DNA of 64,000 bases, taken from positions 1-64,000 of the forward strand of contig NC_088942.1 of assembly GCF_033473495.1 (NCBI RefSeq), in the 5' to 3' direction. This document shows positions 1-10,171 of this stretch, one piece after another. The translations under genes and the position numbers were made by a program. The notes under the pieces are model-generated. The model ran no database searches, had not been told where the DNA came from, and was given only the letters and a program-made list of their open reading frames with translations. The stretch comes from Cercospora beticola (lineage: Eukaryota > Ascomycota > Dothideomycetes > Mycosphaerellales > Mycosphaerellaceae). Numbering within the stretch: the first letter of the stretch is position 1; each line of letters begins with the position of its first letter.

Positions 1-206
1 ACCCTAACCCTAACCCTAACCCTAACCCTAACCCTAACCCTAACCCTAACCCTAACCCTAACCCTAACCCTAACCCTAACCCTAACCCTAACCCTAACCC
101 TAACCCTAACCCTAACCCTAACCCTAACCCTAACCCTAACCCTAACCCTAACCCTAACCCTAACCCTAACCCTAACCCTAACCCTAACCCTAACCCTAAC
201 CCCTAA
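1..206. repeat. Telomere, (CCCTAA)n array
   Basis: About 33 uninterrupted copies of CCCTAA run from the first base, reading as TTAGGG toward the chromosome end. This is the standard telomere repeat of filamentous ascomycetes. The last unit has an extra C (positions 200-206), after which the sequence changes at once to RIP-mutated retrotransposon. The window therefore begins at a true chromosome end. Confidence 0.98.
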
Positions 207-960
207 ACTCTCTCTTATTATATAAGCCTATTAGTTTTAGGCTATTATAACTATCTATTAGTAAGAGAGTTAAGTTAGCTATTTCTTTAGTTATTCCTAG
301 CTTTATAAAGTTCTTCTAAATAAAGTATTCTTAATTAAGCTTTAGAGTTCTAGCTTATCTATCTCTTATTAACTTTATTCTAAGGATTTTCTCTAGTTCT
401 CTAAGATTTTTAATCTTAAATATCTTATCTAGCTATTCCTTAAACTAAAGTATATCTTCTAGCTTTAGTACTATAATTAGAATATTATCTATATAGGTTA
501 GGATTAGAATATTCCTTTCCTAGTAGATAAGAAAGTATAGGTCTACTTCTAATTATATAAACCTAATCTATTTTAACTTTAAAATATAGAGTTTATTCTA
601 GTCTCTTACTACTTACTTTAGTCTATATAAGCTTCTTAGGATTTATAGAACTATATTAGATAGAATTTTAACTCCTAATAGTAGAATTATAAAAATTTTC
701 TCTTAAAGTTTACTTTTAGTAAATATATTATTTATATTTACTTAGTAGAGTTCTAGATCCTTCTTATAAACTATAGCTATAAATACTTTTAAAGTATTAT
801 ATCTAACTATTAGTATAAAGATTTTCTAGAAATTAACTCTAAACTTCTAAAAGAAACCTTTTATAACTAGTTTTACTTTAAACTTCTTAATAGCTCTACT
901 AATTAATCTCTTTATATTAAATACTTACTTAGATATAATAAGGTTTACTTTTTTAGATAG
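207..960 (-). pseudogene. copia reverse transcriptase remnant
   Basis: Reading on the minus strand I see the ordered landmarks of a copia RT: a VFNIKR-like start, a KF-LV-KGF block, RYNTL, KDLEL, NNIF, SLYRLK (for SLYGLK), and the catalytic box as YIDNILI at 495-475 (normally Y-V-D-D). It continues as FKIKNL-EL-KIL-IKLIRDR, the usual region after the active site. The second catalytic Asp is Asn and numerous Gln/Trp codons are stops, each explicable by a C-to-T or G-to-A transition in CpA/TpG. It cannot be functional. Confidence 0.88.
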
Positions 961-1899
961 AATAACTTTTATCTAAGTATTATTACTTCTTAATATAGTT
1001 AGTTCCTTTTAGACTATATTCTTCTATATATATCTCTATTTAGAATTCTAAATTACCTTTTTATAGAACTTTAGAATAGATACCTCTTATCTCTATATAG
1101 AGACTTAAGAAGTAATTACTATAAATATAGACTTCTAGATCTCTAATAGAGTTTCCTAAATCTACTTCTATTCTTAGCTTTAGACTTAGCTTAGAAATAC
1201 CTTATAATACTTAGTACTAGGCTCCTCCTTCTATCTATATTCTCTCTATTTTTTCTAAAGTACTTATTTTATTACTATACTATAAGCTTTTAGCTCTAAG
1301 TCTAGTTCTTTATCTAAAATAGATCTTTTTCTTTTTTAGCTATAAGTTTAGTTTTAGTTCTTCTTCTAATCTCTATTTCCTTATAGGTCCTACTATATAA
1401 TATTTAATTCTCTTACTTTAGAATATAGTCTCCTACTAGTACTAGGACTAGCTTATCTATTAACTTCCTAGCTTAGCTTAGATAGTTTAGTAGTTCTACT
1501 TTTCTTCTACTAGAGTTATAGTTCTCTAGAGTTTTCTTCTTTTAGATCCTCTATTCTCTAGTACTTCTTCTTATTCTTTAGTAGAAGTAGTAACTATATA
1601 AAAAGTATTTAGTTAGGACCTATAGGTTTAGTTACTATAGCTATAGATATAGTAGCTATAGAAAGTATAACTACTATTTGCTTCTTTAGAAGTCTACTAA
1701 CTAGGTTTCTAATAGATATACTACTTACTTAATTAAGCTTAGGAATATTTAGCTCTATATCTTCTCTTTTCTTATACTTAAACTAAGTAGTAGTATTATA
1801 GACTTTAATAGCTCTTATATTAGGCTTCTAGAAGAGCTATATTTTAGTAGTATTAGAAATATACTTAATAAATATAGTATTTTTATCTCTATTTATTAG

Positions 1900-2430
1900 C
1901 TTATCTAATCTTATCTCTACTAGCTAGGACTTAGAATCTATATAGACTACTACTTTATAACTCTAAACTCTAAAGTATAATACTAAGAGTTAAATATCTA
2001 AAAAGGCTTCCTTAAGTAATACTTTAAATCTATTAATTTCTAGGCTATTAGGAAAGGAATTTCTAATAACTATATAGGCTACTAAGGCTTCTAGCTAGAA
2101 TTCGATAGATATATAGATATCTTCTAGTATTACTTTTATATAGTCTTTAGAAGTTTAGATTAACTTCTTAACTACTCTATTCTAGATAGAGTTATATACT
2201 TTAGTTATATAGAAGGAAATTCTATAGTCCTTCTTCTACTATTTTAGTATAGTAAGAAGCTCTCTTACTTTATTACTTCTTATAATCTAGAAGAGATTTC
2301 CTAATTATAGTTTAGCTTTTATTTTCTAGTTTCTAAAGATACTTAGTATATCTTCTTTAGACTTTATTAGGAAAGTCTATTTCTTTCTTAAGAAGTTATT
2401 AATAATTTTAAGCTACTATTTATATCCTAA
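1900..2430 (-). pseudogene. copia integrase core remnant
   Basis: In minus-strand order the segment shows a LLKSKDE-like helix (LIKSKEDILSIF), an IIRSNKVRE block where copia integrases have the second catalytic Asp (D to N here), and downstream VYNSI-NRVVKKLI and LEALVAYIVIRNSFPNSLE, which match the usual E-R-MNRTL and W-AEAV-TA-YL-NR-P-K-L layout. Stops are all TAA/TAG at places where Gln or Trp is expected, as RIP would produce. Confidence 0.78.
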
Positions 2431-3419
2431 TCTTAAAATAGATAAAGAACTATAAATATTAATAGAAACTAGAGATAACTTTTAGAGTTTCCTTTTAGTT
2501 TCTTTCCTTCTATATTTCTTTATTTTTACTAAGAAATATACTTTATAAGGTTAGTATTCCTTTAGAATAGAAATCTAAGCCTTTAAGTTAGATACTTTAT
2601 ATAAGTTTCTAAGAAGACTCTCTCTAAAATATATAAGTTTTCTATACTAAAGCTTCTACTATTCTTAGATCTTTTCTTAGGCTTTAAAGATATAGACTTT
2701 ATTCTTTTATTTTTAATTAAAGTATAATATTATAAGCTTCTATAATATATTATTAATCTTCTTAATAAATAGTACTCCTTCTAATAGTTTTATCTAGATA
2801 ACTAGTTTCCTAGATAATAAAATAAGTATAAATTTTAGTAGTTAAATACTATACTACTAGCTAAATTAGCTCTAAGAAATAAGATTTACTTCTAGACTAG
2901 ATATAAAGAGAATATTCTTAAGAATAATCTATTTTCCTCTTTTTCTATTTATTACTATATTTTCTATATATATAGCTATTAGATAGCTATTTCTAACTTT
3001 AATCTACTTTTTCCTCTAAAGAGATTTTAGTTCTCTAAAAAGTAATTCTTAGTTAGTTATATATAATAAAGTATAGGAGTTAAGTAGCTATCTTAATAGT
3101 ATATACTTATCTTTTACTTCTATAGTTAAGTATATAACTTTATTAATATTATTATTCTCTAATAGAAATTAAAATATATTAGATACTATAGAAGGTTCTA
3201 TATTTTCTTAAGTAGTATATATCTTCTTAGAAAACTTTCTTAAGATTTATTTTTTCTTAAAGAATTAGACTTTTAAGTTAAGTTTCTTTACTATTTCTTT
3301 TAATACTTCTCTATTTAGTAAAGATCTCCTTCTAAATATACTTTCTCTAAGTAGTATTCTTCTTTTCTCTACTCTACTAGCCTATTTTAAGTTAATAGTT
3401 CTCTTAGCTTTATTAAGAT

Positions 3420-3660
3420 ATAGATACTTAATAATACTTCTAAAATACTTCTTCTTATAGAAATAGTATTTTAGCTTTATACTTTAGATCTTTCTTCTTT
3501 TAGTAAATATTACTATTTCTTATAACTAGTATCTATACTATATTAACTCCTCTACTTTAAGAAGTTAAAGAATTTCTTTAGAGTCTAAGTTCTTCTAAGC
3601 TTAAATAGTCTACCTTATACTTTTATATTTAGCTAGAAGTATAAAGAGTAGATACTTAAT
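3420..3660 (-). pseudogene. copia gag-like remnant
   Basis: Minus-strand reading gives a LLFILLAKYKSIR segment followed by LDSKEIL-LLKVEEL, resembling the gag region of fungal copia elements (IL-LP--Y---------L---L--EE). It runs on into a Tyr-rich stretch (KYYFYKKKYF) and YLNKAKR. Tyr is what RIP makes from Cys (TGY to TAY) and His (CAY to TAY), so a ruined zinc knuckle is possible, but the spacing is not a clean CCHC. Confidence 0.45.
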
Positions 3661-4959
3661 CCTTATATTAGAAGTCTTATAGTATAACTCTCTCTAGTTA
3701 ATCTCTATAATTCTCCTTCTAAGATTACTAAAGTAGATCTATAATTTTCTAATTATATTCTCTAGTTCTATTTTAAAAGTTATAAATTCTTAGATAATAG
3801 CTATTATATATACCTATTAGACTTTACTATATTTTCTATATAGCTTTATCTAGATATTATATACTTTTATCTTATCTATTACTTTATCTTAGTTATCTAT
3901 ATAAAGACTTTCTATTAGAATATAGATTATCTTTATATTATTCTTCTACTATTTTAGGCTAAACTCTAAAAAGGTAGTACCTTTCCTTTTACTTAATAAA
4001 GCTTTAGATACTTTAGATTTAGCTAGAGTAGATACTAATAACCTCTTTAAGTCTAAGATTATCTAGAAGATTTCTTTTTCTCTAAGTATATTCTTCTATA
4101 GCTTAAACTATAGTTTCTAGTTCTCCTTTATTAGAATTAGTATTCTTCTTCTATCTAATTTACTTATTAAATCTATTTCTATAGAATTAAATAAATAAAT
4201 CTAAACTCTAGAAATATAAGCTCTTTTAATCTAATTAGTAGCTTCTAGATTTCTACTTTCTCTAGTTACTAAGACTTTTCTCTTTTAGCTAAAATATCTA
4301 AGAACTTTTCTCTTTTAGAGAAGTTAGTTAGATTCTTAGATAGAGAACTTCTAAAAGATCTACTTTTTTAGAAAAGTACTACTAGCTAGTTCTAAAGTAT
4401 TAGTAGTACTTAGTATTTAGGTCTAGTTTTATTTACTTAGATACTATAGTCTAAAGCTAATCCTTTCTTCTTTATACTTCTTTAGTATATCTTTCTTTTA
4501 AAGTAGAGTATACTTTACTAGACTTTTCTCTATCTTATCTATTCTTTAGAAACTTCTAGCTTATAACTAGAATCTTCTAAAGCTTCTAGATAGTATAGAT
4601 AGAATATACTTCTAGTTTCTCTTATACTCTTTTTCTACTTCTCTATCTAATTAATACTATAGGTTCTATAAGAAGTAATATATATTACTTTAAAAATAAG
4701 AAGACTAACTCTTACTACTTAGAGCCTTTCTATAAACTCGGGCTTATAACCTATCGAATTATATTCTCGTAGATACTTATTAGATAGATATAATATAGTA
4801 GAAGTAGAGATAATAAATAGGAACTAACCGAGTTAATTATATTAGTTAGTTATAAGTTATATTTTACTTCTAAGATAGATATTAGCTAGGTTATATAACC
4901 TAGTATTATATAACCTATATTATCTAATTCTAATTCCTAAAGTATCTCTTAGAATAACT

Positions 4960-6390
4960 AACTAGACTATACTTTCTAATAAGAAATAATAATATAAGTA
5001 TATCTAGGCTATAAAGTATAGTAGGCTAAATACTAGTAGAATAGAAAATAGAAAAGAAATAAAAAGAAAAGAAAAGTAAAAGTAGAAAAGAAATAACTAC
5101 TAGTATAGAAAACTACTAATTTCTTTATTATTAGACTAACTCTATATAAAGAACTTACTAAACTAGAGAGTATAATAGTTATACTCTTAAGAATAGAGTA
5201 TATTAGAATAAAGTAATACTTTACTAAAAGAAGAGTTCTAGATTTTATACTAGACTATAAATATAAATAGAGATATAAGATACTAAAATATATATATATA
5301 TTCTACTTAAAATAGAATAAAAGAAAATATATACTATTCTAAATAGAAATATCTATAAACTAGAAGAATCTAGCTAATATAAAAAGAAAGCTATATATAA
5401 TAGTAAAGTAGCTTATCTAAGAAGAAGTTCTAGACTAATTCTTATTTATAAAAGAAAAAGTATAGAAAAATAAAAGAAAAGAGAATAGAAAGAATAGAGT
5501 CTAGTAAAAGAAGAACTTACTAGATATCTAGTATTATTTAAAAGAAAATAGAAGTAAAGGAAGTAGCTATATAAGTTATAAATAAAAAAATATATAAAAG
5601 TTTTTTAAAGGCTTTTCTTTTAACCGAAATCTATAGAGTATACTACTTACTTTAGTTAAAAGAAGTAGACTAGTATATAAGAATTATCTATCTATTTATT
5701 AAACTATACTATAATTTAAAATAGACTCTCTAGCTCTATATTAAGTTAATATTAGTAATAGAAATAGAAAAAAAATATTAACTAAAGTATTATAATAGAA
5801 TATATATATAAACTTAACTCTAGTTTATATAAAGTACTTCTATTAATTCTAAATAGAATTTTATTATTTTTTTAAACTAGTATTTTTTATTTCTTTATTC
5901 TATATAATAATACTTTATAACTATACTAGATTCTTAGTATAAAGCTATTCGACTTTAAAAGTCTAGAACTATATAAAGTAGAGCTAATAAATAGAATAGA
6001 ATACTACTAAGTTAGTATAGTATTTTCTAATATAAATTAGAAGTATTTAGATTTATTATATTAGAAATTAATACTATTAATATAGAACTTATTATTATAG
6101 AATTATTAGTAGATAACTAATAGTATTTAACTTATTATTATTAGTAGTAACTACTATAATAATAGACTTTATCTACTAGTAATAGTAACTTTCTATAGCT
6201 TAAAAAGTATTTATTTCTATTTTAAACTAAAAATTAATAAAGATATCTAGATTATAAATAAGTCTTTATAGTATCTAGTTATATTTAGTTAATACCTATT
6301 TAGCTTTTATACTTAAATACTTACTTAGACTAGAATTCTACTCTATTATACTTTATAATTCTATTTTCTAGCCTATATATTCTATAGCTT
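4960..6390. other. AT-rich RIP-type sequence, no element recognised
   Basis: Composition is like the copia remnant (no CpA/TpG seen) but I could not find copia, gypsy or transposase landmarks in the frames I translated. It is probably another mutated repeat or the LTR and flank of the copia element. Confidence 0.4.
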
Positions 6391-6540
6391 ATATACTCGC
6401 TTACTATCCTACTATAATAACCTCGATTACTCCTCGGTAGTAATACGTATAGTAGCCTCGATTACGCTCTCGATCTTAATTCTAATTCTATCCTTAAATT
6501 ATACTATAATACTATAGTATAGCCGTCTCTTACGTAGTCG

Positions 6541-7975
6541 CATTCCTACCGTTGCTTCGCTCTAATACCGTCGTGTTAGCGCCTCGAGATCGCGAAGGCA
6601 TCGTAGTGCCGACTCGATAGGAGCCTAGGCAGTTTCGTCGTAGTAACCGTCGGAGGACGAGGTGTCGACGCGAACCCGCTCACAGGTTTTGATGATCTGG
6701 ATCGCTGACAGAGGGAGGTAGCGCGGCGAACGTTCGCCTTGTTCGAGGATGAGACCGCTGCTGGTGCTCATTTGGGTCGGTCGCGTCTTGCGATGTCGTG
6801 TCCGGAGCGCGCCATGTTGAAGGCGCACTCTTCACTGGGCCAAGGTCATGTGGACCTTACCTTCATTCTAGTATTCAGCAATCGATGACTGGAGGCCGAG
6901 AGGAGAAGGCTGGAGAATCGGCGGAAGAAGCACTCGAGCGTGAAGTGCGAAGTTTGCCAAGAAGCGACAGCTGGCCGATGCCAAACTCTCTTCTGCACAT
7001 AAGCCTCCTGTATTTGACTGCACCTGTTGCGGCAGAGCGAATTGCATCGGCTTTTGTTCGGCCCTATGCCTCTTACCATCTCCCTGGATCTCGTGAGGCC
7101 TGAGACAGACCATGACCAACCGGGTTCTCGGTCCTGCAAGAATGCACGCCTTTAGCAAGCATTAAGAGAGGGAGCGACCGGCCCATCTCTGCAATTCCGG
7201 ACACGAAGAACATGGAAGAAGCCCTTCTCCTACAGCGTGTCGGCAGTGCCAGTCAACCTTTCCAGTCAGCTCGAATGACACAGAATGTATGCCGAAGGTT
7301 CCATCGGACACGCAGGGACAACGGTCTTCGAAATTCGCGCGCACTATAACAGACAAGGTCCTCGCAATCTCAGGAACCCCAGCTCACACCATGCGAGCAT
7401 GCCGATAAGCTTTGCTTGGACGCTTGTTAGGGCCGGCAGACGAGAAAAGACAAAAATATCGACTCCTATCCTTCACTGTCTCACAAGGTTGCGGGAGCAT
7501 CGGATCTGGGTCTTTGGCCTTACACGACTCTCGAATAATCCTAGCTTCGACTGTGACGCTGCTATGCAGCGTAAAATTACAGTCATAGGACTGCCAGAAT
7601 TCTCGTCCCGGAGCTGAGCTGACCACTTAGCATATCATCTCACCTTATAACTTTTCCAGGTGTAGTAAGGCTTGCGCTGGCCCTCTCAGTGCGTCGTGCA
7701 TGGGATTGAAGTGTAGTGCGACCGTGGTGTGACGTTCACTGGTATTCTTCATCGAATACGAGTTCGGCCAATTTCTGACATGATCCAGGCTGACATGGTT
7801 CACTATAGTGCGATGCTTGTCGATGAAAGTCTATGCCCATGTTCTCGAATTCGAGGTCGCGAAGGGCATGTATAAGTATCACTGGGCACTTCAACACACC
7901 AATTCACATCTCAAATCAATCAACAGACTCTCGACCACCCACCTCCCCTTCACAACTTAGACTCTTTACTCTATC
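6541..7975. other. Gene-free transition and promoter region
   Basis: Base composition becomes normal. The short ORFs present (up to about 120 codons) overlap one another on both strands and show no signal peptide, domain or splice logic. I see no gene here. The distal end contains the promoter of the effector gene that starts at 7976. Confidence 0.5.
7871..7878 (+). promoter_or_regulatory. TATA-like element of the Ecp2-like gene
   Basis: TATAAGTA lies 98 bases before the ATG and is followed by a C/A-rich pyrimidine-leaning leader, a common arrangement in fungal promoters. Inferred from sequence only. Confidence 0.45.
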
Positions 7976-8574
7976 ATGCATTTCTCCACTGCTCTTACCG
8001 CCCTGGCCGGCGTCCTTGCCTACAGCTCGCTTGCTGCGGCCAGTCCACTCGCTGAACCACAGAACGCTGGCAGCGGCAACTCTCCAAGCAACAGATGCAA
8101 CACCCGGGCTGTGACAGGCAACCAGGTTGTTCAGGGAACCGCACCGACTTGGAACGATTGCTACACCCTTGCGTAAGTGAACGACAGCTCCAGTAGATGC
8201 GGATGGGAAGCTGACTCTTCGCAGCGATAAATTCCAGAACGAAGAGTTCTTCAGAAAGAGCATCAAGGTGGAGGGCAACTACAAGCAGACGTACGGAACC
8301 TGTGGCTTTTCTATAACAGCCAAGGCAGGAGACTTCCAGCTCGGCAAAGGTAAGACACCTCCTCCCTACCTAGAGCATTCACCATACTGACGCCATGGCA
8401 GATGATGCCGCCGACCTTATCAGAAGCACCGCTGGTGACCTTGGTGCCAAGAGTGGAGCATACCAAACTGGCCTTGTGTCATGCGACACTCCTGGAACGG
8501 CTGGAGGAGACCGCGGCCGCCAGACAGGATGGACCATCGGCAACTTGGACGCTCCAGGCCCAAAGCAAGGATGA
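7976..8574 (+). CDS. Ecp2-like secreted effector (Hce2 family)
   Basis: Three exons by frame continuity: 7976-8172, 8225-8349 and 8402-8574, giving 164 residues. Introns are 52 nt each with GTAAGT/GTAAGA donors and CAG acceptors. Residues 1-22 form a signal peptide ending in an Ala-rich site. The mature part has four cysteines, as in Cladosporium fulvum Ecp2, and the family landmarks W-DCYTLADKF, YGTCGFSI, GKDDAADLI, LVSCD and a C-terminal TGWTI. Ecp2/Hce2 proteins are secreted, apoplastic effectors that can trigger necrosis or host recognition. No break is visible. It sits about 1.4 kb from the RIP domain. A role in host interaction is inferred from the family. Confidence 0.85.
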
Positions 8575-9319
8575 TTGCATTGAGATACAGCTACAGAAGA
8601 CTGAGAGATCGTTGGTTCGGTCGCCTATTCAACTTGTACATTATATTTGCTACTCAGACAATGAACGCGTTCGCAGTGCCGACAATCAGAAAGAATCTCA
8701 CGGGAGCAGTGAATGCGTTTCTTGAAAGTGATCGAAGAGTCGTGCACAGGGCGTAGGATATTCAAGTCTCCTCCAAATTGTTGGCCACGCCAGTTCTTGA
8801 GGCTGGAAGTCGATGCATACGGCTTCCCTCGTGGTCCTGTGGTGAACTGGTCGTGCAACAACTGGAATGCGTCCACGGCTGCGTCTGCGCCAGTCTTCCC
8901 GCATGCCTTGCAGGTTTCGCAGTCCTTTCTCAGCCAGTACTGTGACGTTGTGCTAGCATTCGAAGTAGTGGTGATGATGCTGCTTTTTCAGAATGTCAAT
9001 GGTCGGAGGGTGCTTGCGCGGTGCTTATTCGCGGTGCTGCGTGGAGTGCAGAAAGCTCATCAGGTTGTGGCGACAGCATCTCGTTCTGCAGACCATCGCG
9101 ATCTACGCCAGTCTGCGCAGCGAACTCGGAGAAGCATTCGCTGCAGCCAGCCGCTGTTCTTGCATCCATCCGAGGTGACCTGAAGACCGCAAGCTCTTGA
9201 TAAGGATGCCGCAATGGTTGGACGGAACAATTGCTCTCTCGTGAATAACCCGCAATTCTGCCAGCAGGGACATCTCAGACTTGCAGCTTGCACTCTTTCC
9301 TCAACGTTTTTGACTTAAT
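8575..9319. other. Region without a confirmed gene
   Basis: Overlapping short ORFs on both strands. On the minus strand, two stretches (about 9214-8996 and about 8960-8720) have a coding-like residue mix with CxxC spacing (CETCKACGKTG), but they lie in frames I could not join with good splice sites and there is no signal peptide. Treated as undetermined. Confidence 0.3.
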
Positions 9320-9771
9320 ATGCCTCCTCCCATCGACTCGTCCACCGCAAGAACGTATCATGGTAACTGTCATTGCAAAGCGATTCAGTTCACAGTAACA
9401 CTCCCCGAGCCTCTGCATCCCGAAGGACCAGGCAAAGTGACACGTTGCAACTGTTCGATCTGTACACGAAATGGTGTGTATCTTTTCCCACGCCCACATT
9501 AGTCGTTGACCAGGCATGGGAAGCTCACAAACAATTCCGCTGCCCAGGCTACTTCTTGGTATATCCACTGCGCGAAGATGTCACATTCTTAAACGGCAGC
9601 GACAAGAGAATGAAAATCGATTCTGTCGAGAGTGCAGTAGCAGCATTCTCATCGACTTCCAGCACTCTGATGTAGGTAGGCAGCGGATGTATCTGGCTGT
9701 CAATGTACATTCTTCTCTCTGGCACGCGTTCCCCAGTACGCCTCGGCGCAATCGAGAGCAAGACTGACGGT
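9320..9771 (+). pseudogene. GFA/CENP-V-family protein, broken
   Basis: Exon 1 (9320-9473) encodes HGNCHCKAIQFTV and TRCNCSICTRNG, the zinc-binding CxC and CxxC motifs of the glutathione-dependent formaldehyde-activating enzyme (GFA) family. An intron to 9547 joins to GYFLVYP-REDVTFLNGSDK, also diagnostic. The next family block, FC-EC-SSILIDF, is present but lies in the +2 frame at about 9622, and the 8-10 residues normally between are missing. The C-terminal end is not recognisable. I read this as a decayed gene; an assembly deletion is the alternative. Confidence 0.6.
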
Positions 9772-10171
9772 GGTGCTGCGCTGCCCGAGTAGGCAGCGAT
9801 GTTTCAGGACTTTGATCCGAGTAGCGCGGACCTGAGACTCTTTGATGGGAGAAATCGACTGCAACCAGCATACGAGGCGTAGTCATTGGACGAAGAAAGT
9901 CTACCCAGAAGATACAAAACAACAAAAATCACAACTGTCATCAATCATCAATCATCCATCATCTCCTCCATCTTATCACTCGTACTTGTCACTCCGTCTC
10001 GCCGCACACTCAGGACTGGAACCAGCCAAATCCTCGAATGCGCAACTCACTGTTGCAGTGCCTCCAAAAGCCAAGCTGGAACGTCCTCAGCTGCAGCATC
10101 GCGTTCGATGAGGTAGGGTGCGACTTGCAAAGCATCACCCGCGACTTGCTCGCCGATGTCGAGAGCCTTGT
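9772..10171. other. Intergenic, nothing recognised
   Basis: The sequence between the GFA remnant and the 3' end of the repeat-peptide gene has an A/C-rich stretch (about 9910-10010) but no supported coding feature. Confidence 0.4.

Larger units (their letters stand above)
207..4700 (-). mobile_element. Ty1/copia LTR retrotransposon, RIP-degraded, truncated at telomere
   Basis: Minus-strand translation, ignoring stops, gives a copia-order polyprotein: a gag-like part (about 3660-3420), integrase core (about 2430-1900), then reverse transcriptase (about 960-207). Differences from a working element are those RIP makes: TGG or CAA/CAG to stop, GAT to AAT after T, and GGN to AGN. I followed the RT part in a single frame from about 930 to the telomere without a frameshift. 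The RT stops where the RNase H linker should begin, so the 3' end and one LTR are missing. The 5' limit is approximate; CpG-containing sequence around 4735-4830 may belong to the 5' LTR but I could not define LTR ends. Confidence 0.85.
207..6540. other. AT-rich RIP-mutated subtelomeric domain
   Basis: By eye, CpA and its complement TpG are almost absent here. The only TpG I found is at 1679-1680. CpT, CpC and a few CpG remain. This is the signature of repeat-induced point mutation (C to T in CpA context on both strands). No open reading frame of useful length survives. Ordinary CA/TG-containing sequence resumes abruptly at about 6541. In the last 150 bases CpG becomes common while CpA and TpG stay absent, so the loss is CpA-specific and not generic CpG methylation decay. 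Confidence 0.93.

Noticed and set aside
3440..3490. Zinc knuckle in the copia gag remnant
   Set aside because: Tyr residues fit RIP-altered Cys/His, but spacing does not clearly match CX2CX4HX4C.
8720..9214. Minus-strand coding-like stretches with CxxC spacing
   Set aside because: Frames could not be joined by good splice sites and no start or signal peptide was found, so not called as a gene.
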